A stretch of 64,000 nucleotides of DNA from CAVSQX01 sp963730225 (GCA_963730225.1 CAVSQX010000001.1:620001-684000), one strand, 5' to 3'; counted from the first letter of the stretch, positions 1 through 10,183 are shown. Numbers and translations are program-made. The notes: a model not told the origin generated them from the letters alone.

Positions 1-13
1 AGGGATTGACATT

Positions 14-1090
14 ATGCAGCACGCACAACGCAAAACGTATCAGGCGAGGCCGGCGGATAGCGGCTTTACGCTGGTGGAACTGCTGGTGGTCATTGGCATC
101 ATCGCGCTGCTGATCAGCATGTTGCTGCCGGCGCTGAACAAGGCGCGCGAGGCGGCACGCAACGCGCAATGCCTGTCGAACCAGCGGCAGATCATGCTCG
201 GCGCGATAAACTTCGCCGGTGACCACCACGGATACTTGCCAACCAGCACAACCAATAACTGGGTGATAGGAACCTATTCCTACAATGATCCATGGCGACA
301 GCGTTACGCCTATCGGGGCGATACGACGGGGAGCACCAACTACTTGAAAGATTGGGCCAGCTCGCTCATGCCGTACCTTGGTTTTAAGGACGGCGATATG
401 AACGATTTTGCGGCCCTGTCCGCGTTGCAGGCTTCTCAGGTTGCCCCGAAGGTTTTCATCTGTCCAAGTGACGATTCGGTGAACTCCGGTCAGTTCGCCA
501 ACACCTCGGTTCCGGATGCCGAAATGGGTGGTCATTGGCTTTATAACAATGTGAATCCTTCCCAGGCGGGGTATCCAGTCTCCTATGGAATCAACGTCGA
601 CGTGACGGGCCTGACGTATTCAAACAACGGTGTACCAACAGGCGTGTTCGACAACAACGGGGGTAATGTTATCGAGGTCAGTCCCGGCGCACCAAATCAG
701 CCCGGTAATACCTACAGCGGTACTGTCTACCTGCCGCCCTTGTGCGGAAAGCTTTCGCTGGTGCGCCGGTCGACGGAAGTGATGATGTTCGCCGACTGCG
801 GTGTTAAGACGACCGCCGCGGTTCCCGCTAACCCACTGTTCTATGCGGACAGCTTAAACATCACGACCAGCCAGGACATCACGCAGCCCGGCGCGGGCGC
901 GTTCGATGGGAAAACCGGCTCCGCGCAAGGTCCAACGCTTTACAACGTGTTGAATTGCACGTTCCTCGGCAATCGCCTTCCGCTGACGCGCCACGGCAGC
1001 CACAATCAGCTCAACATGGTCTTCGCCGACGGCCACGCGGAAACGGTCGCCGCCAAGGATTTCAAACGAGTGCGCGTGTCTCCCTACTAA
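14..1090 (+). CDS. Type II secretion-like pseudopilin (prepilin N-terminal methylation and C-terminal H-X-DG type domain)
   Basis: The 358-residue product begins with a short basic leader and a class III prepilin signal: Gly17 is followed by FTLVELLVVIGIIALL, with the conserved Glu at +5, so a PilD-type peptidase would cut after Gly17. The hydrophobic helix covers residues 18-38 and is followed by the usual LNKAREAARNAQCLSNQRQI stretch of planctomycete pseudopilins. Near the C-terminus, RHGSHNQLNMVFADGHAE is the NMxFADGH motif of the DUF1559-like/H-X9-DG group. These proteins are abundant in Planctomycetota and are thought to be minor pseudopilins or surface-exposed fibre proteins; the exact role is unknown. 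An AGGGA ribosome-binding sequence lies just before the ATG. The gene is convergent with the PEP-CTERM gene downstream. Confidence 0.85.
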   Translation: MQHAQRKTYQARPADSGFTLVELLVVIGIIALLISMLLPALNKAREAARNAQCLSNQRQIMLGAINFAGDHHGYLPTSTTNNWVIGTYSYNDPWRQRYAYRGDTTGSTNYLKDWASSLMPYLGFKDGDMNDFAALSALQASQVAPKVFICPSDDSVNSGQFANTSVPDAEMGGHWLYNNVNPSQAGYPVSYGINVDVTGLTYSNNGVPTGVFDNNGGNVIEVSPGAPNQPGNTYSGTVYLPPLCGKLSLVRRSTEVMMFADCGVKTTAAVPANPLFYADSLNITTSQDITQPGAGAFDGKTGSAQGPTLYNVLNCTFLGNRLPLTRHGSHNQLNMVFADGHAETVAAKDFKRVRVSPY

Positions 1091-1153
1091 CGTAATTACC
1101 ATTTGTTTGACGCCATGTTTGGCGTTGGCAATGGTAGGGTGGTTAAGGAACAC

Positions 1154-1169
1154 GCCGCACAAGTGCGGC
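1154..1169. other. Short perfect hairpin in convergent intergenic region
   Basis: GCCGCAC, an AA loop and GTGCGGC form a perfect 7-bp stem between the pseudopilin stop and the next convergent gene. No T-run follows, so a terminator role for the pseudopilin gene is only possible. Confidence 0.3.
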
Positions 1170-1207
1170 CGCTAAACGAGAATGGGGAGCTGAACCTGTC
1201 AAAACAA

Positions 1208-1240
1208 TTGCGGCCCATCGGGTGAACCGACGGGCCGCAA
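1208..1240 (-). terminator. Rho-independent-like terminator of the PEP-CTERM gene
   Basis: TTGCGGCCC pairs perfectly with GGGCCGCAA, and the interior TCGG/CCGA continues the stem around a GTGAA loop. On the minus strand the hairpin is followed by a T-rich stretch (TTGTTTTG). It lies about 30 bp past the stop of the minus-strand gene ending at 1272. The loop composition is untested, but position and structure fit an intrinsic terminator. Confidence 0.55.
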
Positions 1241-1271
1241 TCAGCGGGGCTAAAAGATCGATGTCGGACCG

Positions 1272-3939
1272 TTAGTTCCTGCGTCTTCGCATCAGCATTC
1301 CCAATGCGCCGATTCCGATGGCCGCCAGGCTGGCCGGCTCGGGTACGGCAACGAGGCTGGAGGGATTGGCAATCACGGCCGAGCCGACGGCGGCGAGGCT
1401 GGGCCCTTGCGTGTTGAAGGCGTTATCGATGAGCGTGTAATCATCGCCGTTAACGATGCCGTCGTAGTTGAAATCGCCGTTGTTCCAGCCGGTGAGGTTG
1501 TTGTTAAAACCGTTGTCGATGAGCGTGTAATCGTCGCCGTTGACGACACCGTCGAGATTCGCGTCGCCGAAGTAGGTGTATTTGATCAGCACGTCGGAGT
1601 CGACGACGCTCACGCCGTCGAAGGTGCTGAGCAACGGCGAGCCGCTGCCGTTGTCGTTCTGCTCGACGGCCAAGGCGGTGTTGGAGGCGTGGGCGGCGGA
1701 GGAGGAAGTGATTCCGCCGGAGCCCTGCCAGTTTCCGCCGTTGTAGCCTTCGGCGACGGCGGCGGCGATGGCGAAGATATTCCCGTTGTGGAGAACCATG
1801 TCGTTGGCGGAAAGATCGATCAGTCCCACGAACTGGCCCGTGCCGCCGAAGGCCAAGGAGTTGGCGACCAGAACCGTTCGCGTGCCGGGTGTCGACGGCG
1901 CGGCCAGGGCGATCACGCCGGAGGTGTTGTTGGCGCCGACGGTGATGGCGTTGACAAGCAACTGCCGAATGCCGCTGCCGGTGCCGGCGCCGATGTTGAG
2001 CGTGCCGTTGGAGCTGAGGTTCGGCGTGGCGGTGAGGGTGCCGTTGATATTGGCGGTACCGGCGGCGCCGACATTCACCGCATCGGTGGCGAGCGAGCCG
2101 GCGGAAGTCAGCGTCAGCATTCCGCTGTTGACATCGGTATCGCCGGTGTAGGTGTTGGCTCCGGAAAGAACGACGCTGCCGCCTTCGTTGTTGTTGTTGA
2201 CCATCAGGTAGTGCTGAACGGTATTGGCGGTGGAAGTGCCGTTGCCGATCGTGTTGGTCAGGTTGAGCGTGTCGCCGGTGGGAACGGAGAAGACCATCCC
2301 GCCATCGAGCGTGAGCGTGCCGGAGAGCGTCGCGCTGCCGCTGGCAAATGTCGTAGCGATGAGCCGTGTGGGGACGGTGCCCTCGTCATCCTTTTCGGAT
2401 TCGATGGCGTTGGAGATTGACAACCCCGCCGTTCCGATGATCAAGGTTGCCTGCGTATCGTCGGCCAGCGGATTGCCCATGTCGATCAGACCGGTGCTGG
2501 CAGCCGAGTTGTTATCCAACTCGACAGAGCCAGCCAGAATCTGGAGTGCGCCGCTGTAGGTATTGGCGCCGGAAAGAACCAAGGCGCCCGCCCCGCTTTG
2601 CGCAACCGGTCCGGTTCCACCAACGGCACCAGAAATGGTCAAAGCGGTTGTGTTGGCAATGTCGATGGTAACGCCCGCGGTCAGCGAAACCGGGGCGGAA
2701 ATAGTGTGACTGCCGGCTTCCACGGAAATGAACGGATTCACGCCGGCTGAATCACCGGTATCGTTGATGGTCAAGGTGGAACCGGAACTGGCGGCGATGG
2801 TGTAGCTGGTAGGACTGTTGAAAGTCAGCTTGCCGACTGTTTCGCTGGTGGTGAGAGTCACCGTGGCCGGGCCGGTAATGGAAGTTCCGAAAGTCGCGGT
2901 GTCGGCAGGATTCTGCGGGATGTTGCCGCCGGCCCAGTTGGCCGGGGTTGAGGCGTTCCAGTTGCCGCTGCCGGTGGCGATCCAGCTACCGTTGACGGCG
3001 CCGGATGCCGGAAGCATCACGGTGAAGTACATTCCAGGAGTGGAAGCAAAGGTGAACCCTCCGGTTGTTGGGCCGGAGAAAGGATTGTTTCCCGCGGCAA
3101 GGTTGCTCGAAGAGCCGTCCGGCGTATTGGGGTTTGTCAGCGGAAGACCCGGCAGAAACTGGTTGGACAAGTAAGTGTCCCCGTTGTTGCCGTTGATGTC
3201 CGCCAGAATTTCCAGGCTATTTGCGGCGATATTGCCCAGCGCGGCCAGCGGAATCGAAAGCTCGAATCCGGTGGTAACCGAATTGGGGCCCGTCGAATCT
3301 GTGACGGCTGAAGGAAAGGTGCCTGTTACTCCGCCGGTTGTGTTGGAGTTATTGAAAGAGAAGGTGACTTTATTGTTCCCGGTGCCGACGGTGCCGGACG
3401 TGCCTGTGGTTGTTGGATCAAATGAACCCAGATAGCTGCCGGCCGTATTGGGCTGGGTAAGATCATATTGGTTGACATAGAAGGTGGGTGTTGTGCTGGT
3501 GCTGGGACCACCGTTTATATCCAGCGCATAAGTCGCCTGGAAACCGGGACTGAAGGTCGAACCGTTCATTCCAGCAAGTGCGCCTCCGCCACCACCGCCG
3601 GCTTGTGTTTCCAAGGTCGACTGACCTGCGCTGCCGTTGGCGATGAAGATGTTGAAATGGGTGTAGTCGGTGGAGATGTTACCGGCGAAAAACAGATCGA
3701 GATTGGTGCCTTGCACGACTCCGTAGGCGGCATCCAATTCCGAGCCGTTGGATTCCAGGCCGTTGGTTTGGGTGTTTTTGCCGAAGCTGGTGTTGTTCGT
3801 TTGCGTTGCCAGCGGCGTGCCGTAGCCGGCATCGAGCGAACCGTCAATCACGATCTGGGCGTTAGCGCGGCACAGTGAATTGGCTCAGCGCGATCCCGCT
3901 TGCCGCAAACAGCGACATTTTAGCAATACGCTTACGCAT
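1272..3939 (-). CDS. Secreted PEP-CTERM protein with autotransporter-type beta-strand repeats and dockerin-like repeat (apparent frameshift)
   Basis: The true start is probably the ATG at 3939, with AGGGAG 8 nt upstream. It encodes a signal peptide beginning MRKRIAKMSLFAASGIALS. That frame meets TAA at 3862-3864, while the neighbouring frame continues ANAQIVIDGSLDAGYG and runs about 860 residues. One extra base near 3865-3870 (CCGCGC) explains this. The mature protein has two PATR-type motifs (VLSGANTYSG, VLSGANTYTG) in a long Gly/Ser/Thr-rich beta region. A dockerin-like pair (GDANLDGVVNGDDYTLID and DFNYDGIVNGDDYTLID) follows, and then a VPEPASLAAIGIGALGML helix with RRRRN at the end, the PEP-CTERM sorting signal. 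Such proteins are exported and probably surface-anchored after exosortase-type processing. The ligand or function is unknown. The shift may be a sequencing error. Confidence 0.8.
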
Positions 3940-4066
3940 CGTTTCTCCCTGTGGCAAGATGCTCAAGCCGTAGCGGAGTGGTCGTAAACCACGTTGGAAT
4001 AACCCTTTAATCCAGATTCCGGCGGCAGCCGGCAAAACCTCCGCGAACCACTTGAGTTAAACGGTT

Positions 4067-4095
4067 AACCTAATTCTTATCGGAAGCGATGTCAA
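4067..4095 (-). promoter_or_regulatory. Putative sigma-70 promoter for the PEP-CTERM gene
   Basis: On the minus strand TTGACA (4095-4090) is followed after 17 bp by TAGGTT (4072-4067). This is a consensus -35 with a moderate -10. Transcription would start near 4060, leaving a leader of about 120 nt before the ATG at 3939. No other coding signal lies in 3940-4161. Confidence 0.45.
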
Positions 4096-4161
4096 CGGTA
4101 AATATGGAATTTTTTGCCGGGATGCAGCGGCACTGATTTGAGGGGGCGGGCAAATTGGAGG

Positions 4162-6819
4162 TTATTCAATCTCAACTTCTTCGTTGAGGATTCGAGTTCC
4201 GTCGAGCTCTTTGACGCCCGCGCGAACTTTGGAGTCTTTGGAAAAATCGACGTTGACCATGCGATATTTTTTGATCGTCGTTCGGCCGGGTTCAAGGTTG
4301 GTAACCAGTCGCTCCTGGCGCGGCTGGCCTGGATACACGGCAAATGCGGTGTAGTTGATGGGGGATTCGCCGTAGTTGGTGATCATCTGCTGAACGACCA
4401 CATCGTGGCCGTCGCGCAGGGCCAGAGTCTGCGTGCCGACGTCGGACAAGCCAAGGGTGAGCGTCGTCGGCACAGTGAATACGCTGTTGCGATCGGCCTG
4501 GATGGTGAAGAGCGCGTCGATGGTTTTGGGTCCGGCGAAGCTGTTGTAGGGAAACTCGATGGTCACTTCGCGATCGAAGGTTTCGCCGGGGTTGAGCGTG
4601 AAGCTGAAGGTCGGGGGATTGAGCGTCCAGCCGCGCGGGGCTTTGAGCTTCAGCGTGCCGCCGATCGCCTGCCGGTAGGGATTGACGAATCGGAAGTGCC
4701 GCGTATGCGGCTCGAAGCTGGATTCAATCAGCGGTTGATCGAATCCGACGCTGGCCCGCAACTGGGCGAGTTGGCTGTCGATGCCAACGAGCAGAACCGG
4801 CATCGCATCGAGGCTCAATTTCACGGCGGCGGAAGAGTCATCGGCGTCGTCGTTGGTCGGCGATACCTGGAGAAGCGGCACGGCGTTGCCCCACAAATCC
4901 ACGCGCACGGCGTGATCGCCCAGGTTGACGGCCAATTGGCGCACGCCGTGCTGGTTGCCCTTGTCCCAGAGCACCATGACGCCCTGGCCTTGGTTGTCGA
5001 AGAGAAAACATTGGACGCCGTCGGCGATCGGCACTTGGCCGCGGTACGTGCTGCCTCCGAGCATCGTCACCAGGGTGCGCATGATAATGAGCAATTCCTG
5101 CGGCTCGGTGACAGTTCGCCCGTCGCGCTGACGCACCGTGAAGGGCAACGGAAGATCGATGCGATTTGCGCCGGCGGCCAGGGCGTAGACGACGCGCTGG
5201 GCCAAATCCTGAATCTGCATTTCGCGGCCGTAGGTATCTCGATCAAGCAACTGCAAGCTGAGCGATAGATTGTGGCCCTGATGGCTCTTGATGTCCTCCA
5301 TGTAGAGCGGGATTTCGTTGGGGAGGACCGAAGGCGGCACGGAAAGGGCAACGGTGGCGGGCAGTTCGCCGTCCATTTCGTACCAGGCGGGCCAGGGCAT
5401 GGCCAGATCGGGATTGTCGACGAGATTGGCGAATTGGCGGTAGACCATTTTGTAGACCAGCCGCATGTCGGGATTGGTCACGAACTCATCGCTGCCGTCG
5501 GCGCCGAGTTGCCAGCGGTCGAGATGATTGGCGTGTCGAGAAATGAGGTAGGCCAGCGGGCCGCGCCAATCCTGCGGGTTGGCCTGTAGAAGCTGGAGCC
5601 AGGTTTTGCCGTTGATTCGTTTGACCATTCCCGGCGGAGGACTGATGAGACAAGCGGTGGGCGTGATGCCGCGTTCGGCGAGCCCCTCGAGCAATTGATC
5701 GAAGGCGGCGGAATCGACCTGCTGCACGTCGCCGGCCTCGCTCCAAACGGCGAGCTTGACTCGGCCCGCCGACAGTAGCGGCAGGATGTCGGGAAGCTGG
5801 CTCCAGGCGTCAAAGGGCAAGTTGGTGGCGATGATGCCAAAGCGCGGATCGGGCATGACCTGCGGCGCCGTGTCGGCCAGCAGCACGAGATCGAGCTGTT
5901 CCTGCCCGACAAAAACACCACGACTGCTGATCGAAAGCGACGCGCGGTACCAGCCGGGCAAAAGCTGCGGAAGAACCATCGACATTCGCTTCATGCCCGG
6001 ACCCAGCGACTGAGCGGAAGCCATGTCCAGACCCGAGGTCTGCTGATAGACGGGGCGATCCTTGGCATCCCGGACGATCAACTGAGTGGCCAGATCGTCG
6101 GTGTGGCGATCGTTCAAAGTGACGGTGAGTTTGATCGCTTCGCCACGGCGAAAGACATTTCCGGGCCGATCGGTGCTCAGCACGACTTGCGGCACCTGCG
6201 AAACCATGATGTCGTCGAACCAGGCGGTTCCGTGAATGTCCTGCAAGAACAGGGCCCGCTCACCCAGCGAGCTGGTGGCGTAGAGATTGGGCTGGAGCAA
6301 TTCCATCTCGATGACCAGAAAAGCGGCTTGGGGATCGTCGGCGGTCAGCTCGGTGGAAAGCAAATGCCAATCGTCATCGGTTTCGGTACTGGCGAACGGC
6401 TCGGAGTGTTTGACGGTGGAGAGAATCGGGTGATAGTCCAGGTCGGTGAAATAAGCGGTGAGCCGGGCGCGGGCATAGGTCAGGGGCGTCGTTTGACAGA
6501 AACCTTCCACGCGGTAGTGAGCCCCGAACTGCACGCGAATCTGGCCAGGCTCGTAGCGGTAAATGCAGCTGCTGCCGTCCAGATCCATGCGGAAGCTGTA
6601 GTTTCCGCTGCGATGCCGATCGGTGGTCAGGCGGCCGACCACGTAGTGCGGCAACTGGGGACCGGTGACTTTCTCCCAATTCATCGGGACGTCTTCCACG
6701 TTCCCAAGGCGGCGCTCTTCGAAGTCAAAGGTGCGCAGGACGCGATCGGTGTCGACGGTCTGGGCCGCCGCCGTGAACGCGAAAATCAGCAGACTGAGAA
6801 TGAAGCCAAGACGATGCAT
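4162..6819 (-). CDS. Large secreted protein with possible glycoside-hydrolase-like TIM-barrel region
   Basis: The start is the ATG at 6819 (MHRLGFILSLLIFAFTAAAQ), which gives a clean signal peptide with an AAAQ cleavage region and 885 residues; the longer reading begins with TTG and adds nothing. The N-terminal part (about 25-200) resembles a carbohydrate-binding beta-sandwich (DFEERRLGN, DIHGTAWFDDI). The centre (about 330-620) reads like an alpha/beta barrel, with segments such as FGIIATNLPFDAWSQLPDIL and RWQLGADGSDEF. The C-terminal part is beta-rich (NPPTFSFTLNPGETFDREV), like the NEW3 or fibronectin-like modules of extracellular enzymes. I recognise no catalytic motif with certainty, so the enzyme assignment is inference. 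It is divergent from the membrane glycosyltransferase at 6891. Confidence 0.7.
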   Translation of the reverse strand: MHRLGFILSLLIFAFTAAAQTVDTDRVLRTFDFEERRLGNVEDVPMNWEKVTGPQLPHYVVGRLTTDRHRSGNYSFRMDLDGSSCIYRYEPGQIRVQFGAHYRVEGFCQTTPLTYARARLTAYFTDLDYHPILSTVKHSEPFASTETDDDWHLLSTELTADDPQAAFLVIEMELLQPNLYATSSLGERALFLQDIHGTAWFDDIMVSQVPQVVLSTDRPGNVFRRGEAIKLTVTLNDRHTDDLATQLIVRDAKDRPVYQQTSGLDMASAQSLGPGMKRMSMVLPQLLPGWYRASLSISSRGVFVGQEQLDLVLLADTAPQVMPDPRFGIIATNLPFDAWSQLPDILPLLSAGRVKLAVWSEAGDVQQVDSAAFDQLLEGLAERGITPTACLISPPPGMVKRINGKTWLQLLQANPQDWRGPLAYLISRHANHLDRWQLGADGSDEFVTNPDMRLVYKMVYRQFANLVDNPDLAMPWPAWYEMDGELPATVALSVPPSVLPNEIPLYMEDIKSHQGHNLSLSLQLLDRDTYGREMQIQDLAQRVVYALAAGANRIDLPLPFTVRQRDGRTVTEPQELLIIMRTLVTMLGGSTYRGQVPIADGVQCFLFDNQGQGVMVLWDKGNQHGVRQLAVNLGDHAVRVDLWGNAVPLLQVSPTNDDADDSSAAVKLSLDAMPVLLVGIDSQLAQLRASVGFDQPLIESSFEPHTRHFRFVNPYRQAIGGTLKLKAPRGWTLNPPTFSFTLNPGETFDREVTIEFPYNSFAGPKTIDALFTIQADRNSVFTVPTTLTLGLSDVGTQTLALRDGHDVVVQQMITNYGESPINYTAFAVYPGQPRQERLVTNLEPGRTTIKKYRMVNVDFSKDSKVRAGVKELDGTRILNEEVEIE

Positions 6820-6890
6820 GGTCCGATAATCCAACTATCGACTGAATCGGCGGCCGAGGTTGAGTCGCCCTGCTTTGGAACGGAAATTGA

Positions 6891-8522
6891 ATGCGAACGG
6901 CGGAAAACTCATCGGGCGCTTGGACGGCGAAATGGGCGACGTGCATCATTTTGATCGGCTCGGCCGGGCTGCTGTTTGCCCGGCTGGGGCGCTACGCGCT
7001 GTGGGATGACGAGGCGATAACCGTCATGACCGCCCGCAACGTGTGGCAAACCGGCGACACCAGCGCCTGGGTCGATGGACATAATCTTCTCGCTTACCAC
7101 AACGGGCTGCTGATCAGGAATTTCAAGGATCGCTTCACACCGCCGCTGCAGTTTTATCTGCTCGCTCCGATCGTCGGCATTTTCGGCGACAGTAATTTCG
7201 TCTGCCGACTCCCGTTTGCAATTCTCGGACTTGTCAGCGTGGGGATTCTTCTGCGCTGGCTGTGGCGAATGCAGCCGTCGCGCTTTGTCTGGTGGGGAGC
7301 GACGGTGTTGATCCTCATCAATTTTGAATTTTTTCTCTTTTTCCGCCAGGCCCGCTATTACGGTCTCGCGGCGATGCTGTCGTTGGCGGTCGCCTATCTG
7401 TATTGCCATCTCAGCAAGCGACGAAGTTCGGTGATTGGATTGTCGGCGATGCTGGCGCTGTTGCTGACGGCGCAATATCTGAACTACGCCGCGGCGGTGA
7501 GTTGCTTGATGGTTGATTACGCGATCTGGGGCCGAAAGCGCCGGCGGCTGAGCTGGGGCGACTGGCTGTGGATTCTGCTGCCGCAGGCGGTGGTGGGCGC
7601 GGTGGTTTGCTCGATCTGGAATCCGATCGCGCGCAGCGCAGCCGGCGCTATCCAGACCAGTTGGCTGGGAGCGCACTTGATTCTGCTCTGGTGGAATTGG
7701 CGCGACATGATCGCCTGCGATTTTGTCATCGTTCCACTGCTGATGTTGTGCCCGTTGCTGTATCTGGTGCGAAAAAACGATGCGCTGCTGCGGGCGCCGA
7801 TGGTTCTGGTGGTTTACTTGGCCGCCATCGCCGCCTTTGAGGGAACGCCGCTGATTCAAGCGGGCAACGCCGAAATTCGATATCTCGCGCCGGCGACGAT
7901 TGTGTGCGTGGGAATCGAGATCGTCGCCTTGTGGGGAATCGAAGCGCTCAAGCCGGCGGGCCGATCGGTCGCGCTGATCGCGTCATTTCTATCGGCCGTG
8001 ATCGAACCCGCCGCCAAAGGAAAACAACCGGTTTTCGGATTCACGGCAATGCAGTTTTATCGGGAGCTGTGGCATCCGCAGCAGGAACCGTACACGCCGA
8101 CCGAAGCGTGGTTGAATGCGCATGTTCCGGCCGGCGCGTCGGTGTACGTGCAACCGACGTGGATGACTTATCCACTGATGCTCCGCTGCGGGCAAGCCGT
8201 TTATGCGTGGCAATTGAACGATCCGGCCGAAGCGCCATACGCCCAACTGCCGGACATCCAGTTCAAAAATCGCATCGCGCCGGATTTTATGATCGCGTTT
8301 GGTCCATTCACGAAGGAAATCGGCCAAGCCCAGATTTTACTTGCCGGCAAAGGCGCCCGGTACGAGCAAATCGACACGATTCCGGTTTACTGGAAGGATT
8401 TGTATCGTCCTGAGCGTATCTGGCGAGAATTCGCCACGCGCAAACCCAAGCCCGGCGAGCAGATTTACATCTATCGGCTGGTCAATTATCCAACGACCAC
8501 TGCTGCCCCACCGCGCGGATGA
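6891..8522 (+). CDS. Integral membrane glycosyltransferase, GT39/ArnT-like
   Basis: The 543-residue protein has a first transmembrane helix (residues 15-35) followed by LGRYALWDDEAITVMTARNVW. That is the first periplasmic loop with the acidic DE pair typical of PMT/ArnT-family transferases, which use polyprenyl-phosphate sugars. At least nine further hydrophobic segments follow to about residue 375. A soluble C-terminal part (ASVYVQPTWMTYPLMLRCG and onward) probably binds the acceptor. It likely glycosylates an exported protein, lipid or polymer at the outer face of the cytoplasmic membrane. A GGAACGG sequence precedes the ATG. The 3' end overlaps the convergent MBL-fold gene by 41 bp. Sugar and acceptor cannot be read from the sequence. 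Confidence 0.75.
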   Translation: MRTAENSSGAWTAKWATCIILIGSAGLLFARLGRYALWDDEAITVMTARNVWQTGDTSAWVDGHNLLAYHNGLLIRNFKDRFTPPLQFYLLAPIVGIFGDSNFVCRLPFAILGLVSVGILLRWLWRMQPSRFVWWGATVLILINFEFFLFFRQARYYGLAAMLSLAVAYLYCHLSKRRSSVIGLSAMLALLLTAQYLNYAAAVSCLMVDYAIWGRKRRRLSWGDWLWILLPQAVVGAVVCSIWNPIARSAAGAIQTSWLGAHLILLWWNWRDMIACDFVIVPLLMLCPLLYLVRKNDALLRAPMVLVVYLAAIAAFEGTPLIQAGNAEIRYLAPATIVCVGIEIVALWGIEALKPAGRSVALIASFLSAVIEPAAKGKQPVFGFTAMQFYRELWHPQQEPYTPTEAWLNAHVPAGASVYVQPTWMTYPLMLRCGQAVYAWQLNDPAEAPYAQLPDIQFKNRIAPDFMIAFGPFTKEIGQAQILLAGKGARYEQIDTIPVYWKDLYRPERIWREFATRKPKPGEQIYIYRLVNYPTTTAAPPRG

Positions 8523-9408
8523 CGATCCGATCCGCGTGTGCACCGGCGGCGGTCAACATGCGCTCGATCGGCTCGTGCATCGGCTCGTGACTGAGGCGAA
8601 ACGTGCTGTGGTGCATCGGTAAGACCGCGTCCGCGCGGCAATGGTCGGCCATGGCCAGGGCCTGCTCCGGCGTGGCGTGGGCGGCGATGTACGGGTCGTA
8701 GGCGCTGATGCCCATGACGGCCAGGTTCACCCGGTTCAAATCCTTGAAAAACTCCTGATACGCCGAATCACCGCCGTAGAGAATTCGGTGGCGGGAGGAT
8801 TCGATCAGGTATCCATTGAAGCCGCGATACTTGTCGTAAAAAGTTCGCGCTCCCCAGTGTTTGACTTCCCGGGCTCTGAATCGCACGCCGTTGATTTGCT
8901 TCGACTCGCCCCATCGCAGTTCGCTGATGCGGCGAAATCCCAGGTCTTTGATGAGGTCTTTGGTTCGATGGGCGGTGATGACGGGAGTTTTTTTCGGCAG
9001 CCGAGCCAGCGTCGGGCGGTCGAGGTGATCGAAATGCGCATGGGAAATCAGGATCAGATCGATCGGCGGAAGCTGCGGCAGAGAAAGCGCCGGCGCGATA
9101 TGGCGGCGCGGTCCGCCGGTCATCAGGCCAAGGCCGACGCCGACGCGATTCGACAGAACCGGGTCGGTGAGGATCGTCATGCCGTCGATGCGCAGCAGCA
9201 CGGTGGCGTGGCCGATCCAGACGGCGGCAAGGGATAAATCATGCCAGCGGGAGAGATCGGGCTGATGGCGGGCGCGCGGGGGAGGATTGAGATTATCCAG
9301 CAGCCGTAACCCACCGCGCCCGCGGCCGAGCTGATCGGCGATGCGCAGCGACGTCGGGCTTTGCTTGGCCCAATTGGCGAAATTTCTCCAGCTTAAAATC
9401 TTCTCCAC
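8482..9408 (-). CDS. MBL-fold metal-dependent hydrolase (UlaG/NAPE-PLD-like)
   Basis: The 308-residue protein carries the metallo-beta-lactamase metal signature SHAHFDHLD (HxHxDH) at about residue 120. Further metal-ligand regions are seen at VKHWG, LYGGDSAYQEF and the C-terminal LPMHHSTFRLS. The N-terminal IGHATVLLRIDGMTILTDPV and the pattern DPVLSNRVG are typical of the lipid- and lactone-hydrolysing branch (NAPE-PLD, UlaG-like). Substrate is unknown. No signal peptide is seen, so it is probably cytoplasmic. It is transcribed after the EEP-family gene with a 4-nt gap (9409-9412), so the two are probably co-transcribed. Confidence 0.85.
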   Translation of the reverse strand: MEKILSWRNFANWAKQSPTSLRIADQLGRGRGGLRLLDNLNPPPRARHQPDLSRWHDLSLAAVWIGHATVLLRIDGMTILTDPVLSNRVGVGLGLMTGGPRRHIAPALSLPQLPPIDLILISHAHFDHLDRPTLARLPKKTPVITAHRTKDLIKDLGFRRISELRWGESKQINGVRFRAREVKHWGARTFYDKYRGFNGYLIESSRHRILYGGDSAYQEFFKDLNRVNLAVMGISAYDPYIAAHATPEQALAMADHCRADAVLPMHHSTFRLSHEPMHEPIERMLTAAGAHADRIVIRAVGQQWSLDN

Positions 9409-9412
9409 GGAG

Positions 9413-10183
9413 TCACTCAGCTATGATATGCACGCCGATGGGAAAATGATCGCTGGCATATTTGGCCAATCGATCCTGCTCGATCCAGGCCTCTTTCAGA
9501 TTTTGAGGCGGAAGACCAAAGGAAAAGATGTAATCCACTCGCTGTCCGGGATGTTGCGTGTCGAGCGTGCCGCGCATCTCGGCGGCCTGGTCGTGTAGAA
9601 CGTGATAGGTATCGAGATACCCGGCGGCTGCGATCGTCTGGATCACTCGCCGCGGCAGATCCCCGCCGTTTTCTGCCCACGCCTGGCGGGTTTTTTTCTT
9701 GCAACGCTGCGGATCGATCCGCTGATCGGGCGCATTGGAATTGAAATCGCCGCAGAGGATATGCGGCCGGGCGGCGTGGCGGTGACGCTGGAAAACGTCC
9801 AGCACGACGGCGATTTCACGCATTCGAGCGTCCTCATCCGAATTCGCGGCGCCTGCGGGCAGATGAATGACGCCCACCGGCAATTCGATTCCACCGGGCA
9901 GAAGCACGGCCGCCTCGAGGAACGATCGCGTCAGCTCACGATGCAACATCGCATGATTGATCGTTTCGGTAATCGGCCAGCGACTCAACAGTGCCGACGT
10001 GTGTTTGGGCCCGGGGGCCGCGATAAAATCCATGGAGAGTCGCTGGGCGATGCGTTCGACGGTTGCGGGAAAATCGGCCTCGACCAGCGCCACGATATCG
10101 GGCCGCTGTGCCAGGATTACTTCGGCCAACGGATCGGCTCGACCCTCGCCGCCATCGAGAATGTTGTAGCTCACCAAACGCAT
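9413..10183 (-). CDS. Endonuclease/exonuclease/phosphatase (EEP) family protein
   Basis: The chosen ATG at 10183 (MRLVSYNILDGGEG) starts exactly at the fold; an upstream GTG at 10243 would add 20 residues without family likeness. The 256-residue protein has the full EEP set: SYNIL (Asn), LVEADF (metal Glu), GVIHLPAG (His/catalytic region), ILCGDFNSN (Asp/Asn), VDYIFSF and the terminal SDHFPIGV (catalytic Asp-His). The fold cleaves phosphodiesters in nucleic acids, lipids or inositol phosphates; the substrate is not determinable. No signal peptide is seen. It lies 4 nt upstream of the MBL-fold gene on the same strand. Confidence 0.82.
   Translation of the reverse strand: MRLVSYNILDGGEGRADPLAEVILAQRPDIVALVEADFPATVERIAQRLSMDFIAAPGPKHTSALLSRWPITETINHAMLHRELTRSFLEAAVLLPGGIELPVGVIHLPAGAANSDEDARMREIAVVLDVFQRHRHAARPHILCGDFNSNAPDQRIDPQRCKKKTRQAWAENGGDLPRRVIQTIAAAGYLDTYHVLHDQAAEMRGTLDTQHPGQRVDYIFSFGLPPQNLKEAWIEQDRLAKYASDHFPIGVHIIAE

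Noticed and set aside
1407..2420. Long open frame antisense to the PEP-CTERM gene (337 codons, Val/Gly/Asp-rich)
   Set aside because: It mirrors a low-complexity coding region, has no ribosome-binding site or family likeness and is fully explained by the opposite-strand gene.
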